From the NCBI GenBank assembly GCA_022839525.1, contig JALHET010000018.1, forward strand, positions 1-26,205: 26,205 bases of DNA. The letters run 5' to 3'. A program made the position numbers and the translations under genes. Positions 15,914 to 23,043 of this stretch are shown one piece after another (the stretch's first letter is position 1; each line of letters starts with the position of its first letter). Under the pieces are notes generated by a model. That model had not been told where the DNA came from. It was given only the letters and a program-made list of their open reading frames with translations, and ran no database searches. Source of the DNA: Lentisphaerota bacterium (GTDB lineage Bacteria; Verrucomicrobiota; Kiritimatiellia; RFP12; UBA1067).

Positions 15914-15955
15914 TCAGGGCAAGGTTCTCACAACGCGGAAGCCAAATGCCGCCAT
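15914..15955 (-). pseudogene. Orphan C-terminal tail of an FGE-type protein
   Basis: Fourteen codons read MAAFGFRVVRTLP-stop. The last nine residues match the end of the FGE-fold protein ending at 16769 (NGFRLVRTLP), and the DNA over the last 30 bases is also clearly similar. The rest of such a gene is absent; the small secreted-protein gene ends two bases upstream of this ATG. This looks like the scar of a deletion or recombination between paralogues. It is too short to be a gene. Confidence 0.55.
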
Positions 15956-15957
15956 GC

Positions 15958-16678
15958 TCAGCGCATGTCGAAGATCATTCCGTCCGTCTGGCGCGTCAAC
16001 TCCGCCGTCCATTCGTTCGTCATTCCGGGGAAGGTGAGTGTCAGGTCGAACGTGCCATAGCCCCAGTTGCTGCGCCTGATTTTCCAGCCGTAGTAGCCGG
16101 CCACATCCGGGAACGCATTGGTTTGCACCGCGCCGTGCCTCTTGGCAATCACAAGCTGCGCGGAGAGGGCGGCGTTTGTTGACGTTCCGGAAAACGACGC
16201 ATCGTACGGGATCACCACGTTCTCCTTGACCTTCGTCCACGCCGGGCTGTTGGAGACCGCGTTGACTGCCGCCGCACCGAACGCGCCCGTCACCACGGCA
16301 AGCCGCGAGGTCAGTGCCCCGACGACTGCACCCGCCTCCGTTGAGAACGTCAGCGTCAGGTCATACACGTCCTCCGCTGCCGGCACGTCTGACGCGAACA
16401 CGCGCCAGAGGTAATTCGACACGGCCTTTGTGAAGTTCGTGGTAAACGCCGTCCCGTCCATGCCGGTGATGTCCAGCCGCGCTTTCGCAGCGTCCGTACC
16501 CCATTCCCACGACACGTCGACAGAATTGGTGAACACCGTCATCCAGCGGGCGCCCCGCAGGTCGCTGTCGACCAGCACCGGTGCGGAGGGGGTCGCGAAA
16601 GCCCCTCGCGAAAGCCCCTGCCGCTGTCAGAAATAATGCCATCGCACTGGCAACTACCGTAATTTTTTTGTTTTGCAT
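15958..16678 (-). pseudogene. Small secreted protein broken by a 13-bp tandem duplication
   Basis: From ATG 16678, after AAAAGGA, the frame encodes a signal peptide (MQNKKITVVASAMALFLTAA, then GAFA). It then enters a duplicated block at 16593-16618 and continues out of frame. The downstream reading frame (VLVDSDLRGARWM to GMIFDMR-stop) is intact to 15958. Removing one 13-base copy joins the two: GAFA-TPSAPVLVDSDLRG, a good signal-peptidase site, and gives exactly 236 codons. The restored 235-residue protein is beta-rich, with DVSWEWGTDAAKARLDI-type and TFDLTLTFPG motifs, but no family is recognised. It sits between the FGE-fold gene and the M24 gene on the same strand. Whether the break is fixed, reversible or an assembly error is open. 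Confidence 0.8.
16593..16618. repeat. 13-bp exact tandem duplication causing a frameshift
   Basis: The 13-base unit TCGCGAAAGCCCC occurs at 16593-16605 and again immediately at 16606-16618. Thirteen is not a multiple of three, so the second copy shifts the frame of the gene at 15958-16678 right at its signal-peptide cleavage region. Confidence 0.95.
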
Positions 16679-16768
16679 GGGTGTCCTTTTTGCGTGGGGG
16701 TTCTCCAAAAACTCTCGCTAATCCGCATCATGCCGTCTTTCCTTGTTTCGTTTCCAATAAACCCAATG

Positions 16769-18120
16769 TCAGGGCAGGGTCCTTACCAGGCGGAACCCGT
16801 TGAAATTGTAGGTTTCGGTCTGCACGCTGTTGAACCGGGACGCGGAAGTCGCGTACGTGGCGTCGTGCTCAAGACTCCCTCCCCGCCGTGTGCGTAGCGT
16901 CGTCCCGGTGGTGTTCCCGGTTGGGTCAACCCCTCCGGGCGGCTCACCAGCCTTCCACCAGTCTAAACACAGCTCCCACACGTTGCCGAGCGTGTCGTAT
17001 AATCCCCACGCATTAGGCAGGTAAGAACCCACGATGGCCGTTCCGTTTGTAGGCCCGAGGGTTGCGATAGCTTTTGCCCAGCTTGTCCCGTTCCAGTAAT
17101 ACCCGCCGTTCCATTTGTACCGCCCCAGCACATTGATCTGGTCGTTGGACCGTTGGACGCGAGGTTTCCTGGCTTTTCCTTGCCATCGTTGTAATAGGTC
17201 GTCGTTCCCGCCCGGCAGGCGTACTCCCACTGCGCTTCTGTCGGCAGGTCGAAGTCGCCGATGCCGGTTTTGGACCGCAGGCGACCAAGGAAATTTGTGG
17301 CACCGACCTGCGTTCCCGTGGACGGCCAGTTGATCGGAGGGACATCGTCTGTCGCTCCCCGGACGTTGATGTAAGACACATTCTCCACCGGGCGCGTCGC
17401 GTAGTCCGCGGTGAAGAAACCCGGTTTCGTTCCCATCACCAGTTCCCACTGTTTCTGCGTGACTTCAAACACGCCCACGTAGAAATCTTTGGTCAGCCGT
17501 GTCGTGATGGTCGGAGGGACGGCGCTGCCCATCGCGAATGTCCCGGCAGGGACGCGGCGCAGGACGAGCTTTTCAGTCTTTGTCTTGTAGAGCGCGTCGT
17601 TGGTCACGCCGGTCCAGATGACCGACTGGACGGGGGTCCCGTTGTTCGTGACCGGGTTCCTTTCCCACGAACCCCACTGTCCGGCGACCAGATCCGCCTC
17701 GTACACGTATTCGATCTGGTTGGTCGCGCCAGCCTCCTTCGTCAGGTCCACGATCATGTAGAGCGGTATGGCGGTCGGTGTGATATCCACATGGAACCTT
17801 GGGAGGATTGTGTTCGTGTAGCCGCTTTTCTCCGGATCCAAAACAATGCGCCTTGCCCCGTTCGACACAGCGTAAAGGTCGCCGGACAGGGCATTCAGCG
17901 GACAGGAAAGTTTTTGTGAGCCGTTGTAAGCGGCAATGGAAACATCGACCCGTTGCGTTGGATCGCAGTCCAGCACATAGCGGATGTCCACCAGCCGGCT
18001 CCAGGGCCAGCGCTGGCGCACCGTCACGTCGCGGATCGCCGGCCCATCCGCCAGCACGCTCAACACCAGACAACCGGCCAGGCCTGCCCCAATCATACGG
18101 ATCGTCATGTTAGTTTTCAT
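16769..18120 (-). pseudogene. Secreted FGE-fold (sulfatase-modifying-factor domain) protein broken by an 8-bp tandem duplication
   Basis: ATG 18120, behind GGGA, opens a signal peptide (MKTNMTIRMIGAGLAGCLVL). A beta-rich N-terminal region follows (VRQRWPWSRLVDIRYVLDC), then an FGE-sulfatase domain: GTFAMGS, FYVGVFEVTQKQWE, RPVENVSY, LPTEAQWEYACRAGTTTYY. At 17143-17158 an 8-base duplication shifts the frame. The remainder (INVLGRYKWNGGYY, GLYDTLGNVWELCLDWW, RRGGSLE, FNGFRLVRTLP-stop at 16769) lies in another frame. Removing one copy gives NLASNDQINVLGRY and a 447-residue protein. The cysteines of true formylglycine-generating enzyme are missing in the RRGGSLEHDATYATSASRF stretch, so catalysis is unlikely. 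It diverges from an AraC regulator. A surface-binding role is inferred. Confidence 0.85.
17143..17158. repeat. 8-bp exact tandem duplication causing a frameshift
   Basis: CGTTGGAC occurs at 17143-17150 and again at 17151-17158 with no gap. The extra 8 bases shift the frame inside the FGE domain of the gene at 16769-18120. Confidence 0.95.
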
Positions 18121-18198
18121 TTCACGGTTCCCTTTAGGTGTGTGCTGCGCTGAGGGTGTTTTTAATCCATAATGGACGGTTACGGATAGTTTATAGGA

Positions 18199-18228
18199 TT
18201 GACGAAATTAAGATATGTCCCCTATTAT
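18199..18228 (+). promoter_or_regulatory. Promoter of the AraC gene, implying a leaderless mRNA
   Basis: TTGACG (18199-18204), 18 bases, then TATTAT (18223-18228); both differ from consensus by one base. The -10 ends seven bases before ATG 18236, so the transcript should begin at or just before the start codon. No Shine-Dalgarno sequence is present. Confidence 0.6.
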
Positions 18229-18235
18229 CTAATTT

Positions 18236-19096
18236 ATGTCTTTTTTTGACCTCAGAAAACGGAATGTCGGGTGTACCAATTCCCCTTTTTCCGGGGTGGG
18301 GACGGAATTTTTCCCGCTGGGGATCTTGCCAGACCATTCTGGTTTTACGCTTCACGAGACGGGCTATTTGCCTCATAACAACTGGTGGAGCTTCCTGCAA
18401 GTGCTCAGCCCGTTCTGGCGCTTCTACTATAACTTCCGCAGCGGACATAAAGTCGTATTCAGGGATTTTGAAGCCGAACTGACGCCGGAACATATCATGC
18501 TGATTCCGGATCACCAGCTTTTCGATTCCGTCGGGACAACCCCTGTGCCGCATTTCTGGATGGCGTTCAGCCCTTCGCGCCGCATCAATACCCGTCAGAA
18601 AATCCCCATCCTGCTTCAGCCGGACCCGTGCGAAATGGGGGTCATCGGGAAGATTACGGAACTCTACAATGACAAGGCTGAATGCTCGGACAGAAAACGG
18701 GTGTTCAGCCTGAGTGTCGCCCTCCTGAATATCGTCTTGAGCCGTCCGGAAATAAAATGGCAAAAGGAAGACTCGCCCAAAATGGAAACCGTTGCCCGGT
18801 TTATTGAAAACAATTACGCGTCTGCCCTCTCGATCCGCGATACCGCGAAAACCGCGGGGATGAGTCACAGCTCCTTCATCAAAACCTTTAAGCGGTATCA
18901 GGGGGTGACCCCTGTCAGATTCCTGATGCAGACAAGAATCCGGCAGGTTGCCAACCTGTTGGCGAATACCGACTTGACCATTGAGGAGATTGCCGAACGG
19001 ACGGGTTTTCCCAACCGCGCATACATGAGCCGCGTTTTTAAAAAAATCACAAGCATCCCCCCGGCGCAGTTCCGCAACATCCACGCCCCGTCGTGA
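18236..19096 (+). CDS. AraC/XylS-family transcriptional regulator
   Basis: A 286-residue regulator. The N-terminal half (about 1-175) resembles an AraC-type cupin sensing domain (SGHKVVFRDFEAELTPEHIMLIPDH). The C-terminal about 100 residues carry two helix-turn-helix motifs: LSIRDTAKTAGMSHSSFIKTF, and LTIEEIAERTGFPNRAYMSR followed by VFKKITSIPPAQFR. Such proteins usually sense a small molecule, often a sugar, and control adjacent genes. It diverges from the FGE-fold/secreted protein/M24/amidohydrolase/transporter run, its most likely target, and converges on the secreted-protein gene at 19299. No ribosome site precedes the only reasonable ATG; the promoter position suggests leaderless translation. 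Confidence 0.92.
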   Translation: MSFFDLRKRNVGCTNSPFSGVGTEFFPLGILPDHSGFTLHETGYLPHNNWWSFLQVLSPFWRFYYNFRSGHKVVFRDFEAELTPEHIMLIPDHQLFDSVGTTPVPHFWMAFSPSRRINTRQKIPILLQPDPCEMGVIGKITELYNDKAECSDRKRVFSLSVALLNIVLSRPEIKWQKEDSPKMETVARFIENNYASALSIRDTAKTAGMSHSSFIKTFKRYQGVTPVRFLMQTRIRQVANLLANTDLTIEEIAERTGFPNRAYMSRVFKKITSIPPAQFRNIHAPS

Positions 19097-19178
19097 CCGG
19101 CGGCGGCGGGTGTCCGGGGGGCAGCGGGTTTTTAGTGCCTTATGGCTCAACAAAGACAAAACAAAAGACAAGTTGTTG

Positions 19179-19253
19179 CACCACGAAGGCACGAAGAAAA
19201 CGAAGTTTTTTTAATGACTCGTCCTTCTTCGTGTCCTTCGTGACTTCGTGGTG
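19179..19253. repeat. CACGAAG-type intergenic inverted repeat
   Basis: Left arm: CACCACGAAG (19179-19188), then further ACGAAG units about 8-9 bases apart. Right arm: CTTCGTG-type units ending in CTTCGTGGTG (19244-19253), the exact complement of the first ten bases. The transcript could fold into a long imperfect hairpin with a T-rich centre. It lies between the convergent AraC gene and the gene ending at 19299, so it may also act as a terminator. Short intergenic repeats of this kind recur in environmental bacterial genomes. Confidence 0.8.
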
Positions 19254-19298
19254 AGAATTTCGGTTTGCGGGCTCCGCCTGCTGGGCGATTCCTTATTG

Positions 19299-21290
19299 TC
19301 ACGATTCAGGGACAGCCTTCACGCGGTAGAATACGGGGCTGGTGACCTCAGCGTCGATGTTGGTGTAGACCGTGTTGGCCGGTGCCACGCCGCGCGGAGC
19401 CGTGGAGAAGGCTTCAAATGCGTTGGTCAGGTTCAGTGTCCGTTCGATAACGTAAGGATTCTTTGCCCCGGAATCGTTGCCCATGATCGTGAGGATCGTC
19501 TCCGTGCCGTTCCGCACGATGCTCAGAATCTGGAAGACGCTGGCGTCATTCGTCGGGTTTGTTCCGGCCAGATACTCTTCCGCATTCGACAACCCGTCGG
19601 AGTCGGCGTTGCCGTTCGGGTCCGTCAGCCCATGTCCGGCCAGCCAGGTCTGGGGAACGCCGTTGGTCGTGGCCGAGACGGAACCCCAGGTGTCAATTTC
19701 TTGCGCGTCGGCCCAGCCGTCCCCGTCGCTGTCGCCCGTCAGCGCGGTTGGGTAATTCGCAGAGATCGTCACATTGTCCAGATACGCGTTGGTTTCGCCG
19801 CTGTTCTGTATCGACATCCCCCGGTAGTACGGCAAACAGGAAATCATAGGCAGGCCTTCGCGCACCAGAACGTTATTGACGAACACCGCCGCCTTGTTGA
19901 CCGTGTAATCCTTGTGAATGGTGATGCGCGCGTATTCATCGCCGATCGGCGTGACGGGTGTGCCCACAACGCTGTTTGAGCACACGGCCCACGCGGCCGT
20001 GTTCGTGTCGTACACCGTCACGTATCCGGCGTTGTCGACGCACAGCATCACGCTCGCGTTTGTGTCTACGGCAGGCGGCGTGTCCACCTTGACCGGTTTC
20101 AGGAACATGTCTGTCCAGACCTTGGTGAGGGTTATGGCCGGGTACAACGTGTTGGTGAGCGATGTGTCTGCCGGAAGGTCGGCGGCCTTGCTGCCGGCCA
20201 CGCCTGTGCCCGGCGTCACGACCACACGGGCATCCGACGCGCTCCAGAACCGGTACCCGAGAGTGGAAAGTTGTGTGCCGTCCTCATAGCTCTCGAAATC
20301 TTCCGTGAACGGCACGCCTTGAACCAGCTCTGCGATGCCAACCGAACCGATTCCCAAGATCATCCGCTGTCCGCCTGCGGTCACGTCGAAACCATAGTTA
20401 GGATTGCTGTTCCCGGTCGCCGCAGTGAGTTGGGCTTTTGTGTGGTGGGCCACAAGGGAGCCGAGGGTGGTCGCGTTGACCATGCTGTACACGAAAATGC
20501 CGTCTGAGGTAGTCTGCAAATACAGGTACCCGCCCGATTCTTTGACCGTCCAGATCCCGTATTTGTCCGTAAATCCTGTCAGGCTTCCCAACAGCGTTGA
20601 CTCGCCGGTGGCAAGGTCAACCGCAAAGAATGTGCAGGGGTTTGTCTGCTCGTTGTCGCTGAAGTAGGCATAACCGCTATAGACGTCACCCTTCGCGATG
20701 CTTCGGATGCGTTTAGTGACTGGGGTTACAACGTACCCGTTGGTGTTCCAGGTGGTGTTCGGGGTTACGGTAAAGGGGTCGGCTGTGATGTCAAACAGGT
20801 ACAGCCTGTTCCTATGGCCGTCCAGGTAGCTTGACGCGATGATCGTGTCTTCGTCCAGCCAGGCGAATGTGTTTGCGCGAATGGCTCCGCCGGTGGCGAA
20901 GACCCGGTTGCTCAACGTCGCGTAATCCATGCGCGAGAAGCAATCGTTGGCGTTGCCGCCCGCCGCGATGACCCATGTCCTGTTTGTTCCCCCGCCCATC
21001 ACGCTGATCATCCGGGCGTCGTTTGTGTATACCTGCAATGCGTCAGGTGTTGTAGACCCGGGGAGGAAACGGGCGATGCCGCAAGGGGCGGTGGCAGTGC
21101 TTCCGAGACGCGAACCGAAAACCTCGTTTCCGTATATCCTCGGGTTGTAGGCGCTGCCAGAACCGGCCACAGGTATGCTCATAAACCGGCTCTGCACCAG
21201 TTGCCCTGCCGGTATGGGATCCGCCTGTGCGAGTGAGGCCGCAAACAGGGCGGCGCCCATGACTAGACCATTAACCAATCGATGCTTCAT
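19299..21290 (-). CDS. Large secreted multi-domain protein with thrombospondin type-3 repeats
   Basis: A 663-residue exported protein. ATG 21290 follows AAAGGAAC; the signal peptide ends near ASLAQA. Residues about 30-320 look like a beta-propeller (repeated YLFDITAD, FAVDLATGESTLLG, YLYLQTTSDGIFVYS strands). Residues about 330-510 look like a concanavalin/LamG-type jelly roll (TEDFESYEDGTQLSTLGYRFW to YLDNVTISANYP). Residues about 515-580 are calcium-binding thrombospondin type-3 repeats (DSDGDGWADAQE, DSDGLSNAEEYLAGTNP). The C-terminal about 80 residues (FQILSIV to PVFYRVKA) form a terminal module often seen in verrucomicrobial secreted proteins. No PEP-CTERM or LPXTG sorting tail is visible. 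It has its own promoter candidate. Binding or scaffolding at the cell surface is inferred; no catalytic domain is recognised. Confidence 0.85.
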   Translation of the reverse strand: MKHRLVNGLVMGAALFAASLAQADPIPAGQLVQSRFMSIPVAGSGSAYNPRIYGNEVFGSRLGSTATAPCGIARFLPGSTTPDALQVYTNDARMISVMGGGTNRTWVIAAGGNANDCFSRMDYATLSNRVFATGGAIRANTFAWLDEDTIIASSYLDGHRNRLYLFDITADPFTVTPNTTWNTNGYVVTPVTKRIRSIAKGDVYSGYAYFSDNEQTNPCTFFAVDLATGESTLLGSLTGFTDKYGIWTVKESGGYLYLQTTSDGIFVYSMVNATTLGSLVAHHTKAQLTAATGNSNPNYGFDVTAGGQRMILGIGSVGIAELVQGVPFTEDFESYEDGTQLSTLGYRFWSASDARVVVTPGTGVAGSKAADLPADTSLTNTLYPAITLTKVWTDMFLKPVKVDTPPAVDTNASVMLCVDNAGYVTVYDTNTAAWAVCSNSVVGTPVTPIGDEYARITIHKDYTVNKAAVFVNNVLVREGLPMISCLPYYRGMSIQNSGETNAYLDNVTISANYPTALTGDSDGDGWADAQEIDTWGSVSATTNGVPQTWLAGHGLTDPNGNADSDGLSNAEEYLAGTNPTNDASVFQILSIVRNGTETILTIMGNDSGAKNPYVIERTLNLTNAFEAFSTAPRGVAPANTVYTNIDAEVTSPVFYRVKAVPES

Positions 21291-21385
21291 AGCGAGTTCC
21301 TTTCACATTTCATCAACGAAAAACCGTTACCACACCTTCATCCCGTTTCAATCTGGCGAAATCATCCAGATCAACATGTCTCGAT

Positions 21386-21414
21386 TGTTTACCATACCCG
21401 ACCGGCTGTGTCAA
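21386..21414 (-). promoter_or_regulatory. Promoter for the secreted thrombospondin-repeat protein
   Basis: On the minus strand TTGACA (21409-21414, perfect), 17 bases, then TAAACA (21386-21391) with TGG directly before it (extended -10). The predicted leader is about 90 bases. Confidence 0.5.
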
Positions 21415-21512
21415 ACAAATGCGGCTGTTTTTTTGTAATGGGTTAGGATCGGGATCGCCGCCACCTTTACACCCGTCATCGCGAACCACGTCGTGGACGC
21501 GACAGCCGGTTT

Positions 21513-21596
21513 CGAACCCGATAGCGATACCGAACCCGATAGCGATACCGAACCCGATAGCGATACCGATACCGATACCGATAGCGATACCGATCC
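21513..21596. repeat. Hexamer-based tandem repeat with an 18-bp higher-order unit
   Basis: Fourteen hexamers in register. Three perfect copies of the 18-mer CGAACCCGATAGCGATAC (21513-21530, 21531-21548, 21549-21566) are followed by CGATAC, CGATAC, CGATAG, CGATAC and CGATCC. The array lies in the 326-base gene-free space between the HAD gene and the secreted protein; the promoter at 21386-21414 is the only other signal there. Confidence 0.92.
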
Positions 21597-21616
21597 AGCC
21601 CCCCTCCCCTCAACGG

Positions 21617-22300
21617 TCAACGGTTCCGTGCGCGTGTGTCCACATGACGTTTGAACGCGCTGATTGAGAAGCCAGACAGGTCCGACAGCACCCAGTCGGC
21701 TTCGGAAAGGTCTTGCGGGTGGGCGTATGGGCGGTCCAGCGCCACGCACCACATGCCCGCGCCCTTGGCTGCTGCGACCCCCGCGTGGGAGTCCTCGAAA
21801 ACGAGGCAGTTCGCGGGTGTGACGCCGAGTCGGCTGGCGCCGAGAAGAAAGCCCGCGGGCGAAGGTTTTCCCTGCGAATAGTCCTCTGCGCCGAGTACGA
21901 ACCGCACGGCGCCCGTCGCGTCTAGCAGCCGGACGGCCTCCTCCACGTCCGCGCGCGGCGACCCCGAGACGATGATAACCGGGCTGTGCTGCGCCAGCGT
22001 TTTGAGGAGTGCGGCAGAGGTGTGGATGATGACGCTGTCCCCTTGGCTGCGCAGCCGCATGTAGTATTCGCGCAAGCCGTTGGCCATGAGGTGCGGCGGT
22101 GTAGCGGAAAGGGCGGGGAAACGGGCGGTGATGTCGCGGTAGATGTCTGTCCACGAGCGGCCATAGACCATGCGCAGCACGCTTTCTTTGCCGCAGGGGC
22201 ACCGGTGGTCGGTGAGATAGGCGCTCATGGCTTCGGCCCAGAGCTGTTCGGTGTCGACCAGCGTGCCGTCCAGATCGAAGATGAAAGCGTCGAGGGTCAT
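21617..22300 (-). CDS. HAD-superfamily phosphatase / phosphoglucomutase-like hydrolase
   Basis: A 227-residue HAD hydrolase of the beta-phosphoglucomutase/phosphatase subgroup. It has the nucleophile motif [11 protein letters not shown] (residues 8-18), a helical cap domain (about 20-95), motif II VSGSPR, the motif III lysine in GKPSPAGF, and the acidic motif [17 protein letters not shown]. Its start is ATG 22300, overlapping the YchJ-like stop as ATGA, so the two are translationally coupled; an upstream in-frame ATG at 22321 lies inside the YchJ-like gene. The substrate is a small phosphorylated metabolite that cannot be named from sequence. Confidence 0.92.
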   Translation of the reverse strand: MTLDAFIFDLDGTLVDTEQLWAEAMSAYLTDHRCPCGKESVLRMVYGRSWTDIYRDITARFPALSATPPHLMANGLREYYMRLRSQGDSVIIHTSAALLKTLAQHSPVIIVSGSPRADVEEAVRLLDATGAVRFVLGAEDYSQGKPSPAGFLLGASRLGVTPANCLVFEDSHAGVAAAKGAGMWCVALDRPYAHPQDLSEADWVLSDLSGFSISAFKRHVDTRARNR

Positions 22301-22797
22301 GATCCGGCTTGGCCGCAGCACTTCTTGAATTTTTTTCCGCTTCCGCAGGGGCAGGGGTCATTGCGCCCGATTTTGGGTTGGTCCCGGCGCACGGGGTCGG
22401 GGCCGAAAATCTTGCCGTCGATGAAACGCCACTCGCCGTTGATCCGGGCGAACTGCGCGCGCTCGTGGTGGTCAAACGCGGTTTCGTTCACCGAGTAATG
22501 CGCGAGGAACTCCACCACGCCGGCCTCGTCGTTCTCGCCGCCGCCCTCCTCGGAAAGGATCTCGATACCGGTCCATTGGGCCGATTCGGCCCACTTGCGG
22601 CTGCTCTCCGCATCGAATTCCTTGCGGACTTTGGGGCCGGAGGTCTTGAAGAGGTATTCGACCGAACCCATGGCGTAGGCGCAATAGCGCGAACGCATCA
22701 GGTCTTTGGCGGTTCTGGGTTTTTCGCGTTCAAGGAGAAAGGGTTCGCAGCACGCCTCAAACGCGCTGCCGCTGCCGCAGGGGCACAGGTCACTCAT
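22297..22797 (-). CDS. YchJ-like protein with SEC-C zinc motifs at both ends
   Basis: A 166-residue protein of the YchJ (UPF0225) family. It starts [17 protein letters not shown] and ends [21 protein letters not shown], so a CPCGSG-type zinc-binding SEC-C motif stands at each terminus. The middle has the YchJ pattern [18 protein letters not shown] and the NTF2-like segment [21 protein letters not shown]. The start at 22797 follows GGAGG by eight bases; the frame is open to 23232, but that region belongs to the rpmI control region. The biological role of YchJ is not established. It is the first gene of a two-gene unit with the HAD protein. Confidence 0.93.
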   Translation of the reverse strand: MSDLCPCGSGSAFEACCEPFLLEREKPRTAKDLMRSRYCAYAMGSVEYLFKTSGPKVRKEFDAESSRKWAESAQWTGIEILSEEGGGENDEAGVVEFLAHYSVNETAFDHHERAQFARINGEWRFIDGKIFGPDPVRRDQPKIGRNDPCPCGSGKKFKKCCGQAGS

Positions 22798-22864
22798 AAG
22801 AAAAACCTCCGGTGAAACGGCGCCCGGCACCTCAGTGCGTTTTTTCTGGGCGCAACAGGCGTGT

Positions 22865-22893
22865 AATTTACAGAAAGGGTTCACGCACCGCAA
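22865..22893 (-). promoter_or_regulatory. Promoter candidate for the YchJ-like/HAD operon
   Basis: On the minus strand TTGCGG (22888-22893), 17 bases, then TAAATT (22865-22870). The leader would be about 60 bases. Confidence 0.4.
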
Positions 22894-22910
22894 TGCAGAA
22901 ATGTTGGGGC

Positions 22911-22939
22911 TAGACGGGGCGGGGCAGTTTTGATATAAA
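22911..22939 (+). promoter_or_regulatory. Extended -10 promoter for rpmI-rplT
   Basis: TAGACG (22911-22916), 17 bases, then TATAAA (22934-22939) preceded by TGA, an extended -10. The leader is about 95 bases and contains CTGGGC/GCCCAG arms that could pair near 23000-23025. This could be an L20-type autoregulatory leader, but no known leader family is matched. Confidence 0.55.
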
Positions 22940-23043
22940 TTTCCCTCCTTTTCGCCTGTGGAGGGTGGAAAGAGCGTGCCTGTCTGGGCTTTCATGGCTG
23001 ACTGCCCAGCGGGTTCAGGCTTCAAACCATCAGGAGGTGAGTC

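Noticed and set aside
16593..17158. Programmed ribosomal frameshifting explaining both broken genes
   Set aside because: No slippery heptamer or stimulatory structure was seen at the junctions, and exact duplications explain the frame loss fully.
16593..17158. Insertion sequence remnants at the duplications
   Set aside because: The copies are directly adjacent with no leftover inverted-repeat bases; excision footprints remain possible but nothing mobile is present to annotate.
16769..18120. Diversity-generating retroelement variable protein
   Set aside because: The fold family fits, but there is no reverse transcriptase, no template/variable repeat pair and no adenine-specific variation visible.
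21505..21525. tRNA T-arm-like GGTTTCGAACC sequence
   Set aside because: No acceptor stem, anticodon arm or CCA end can be built around it; it is the edge of the hexamer array.
21513..21566. CRISPR-like direct repeats
   Set aside because: The 18-mers are contiguous, with no spacers, and reduce to hexamers; no cas genes are present.
21411..22475. 354-codon minus-strand open frame across the HAD gene and the hexamer array
   Set aside because: Arg/Pro/His-rich translation with a Ser-Val/Ser-Leu repeat from the hexamers; it overlaps the well-supported HAD and YchJ-like genes in another frame and has no ribosome site.
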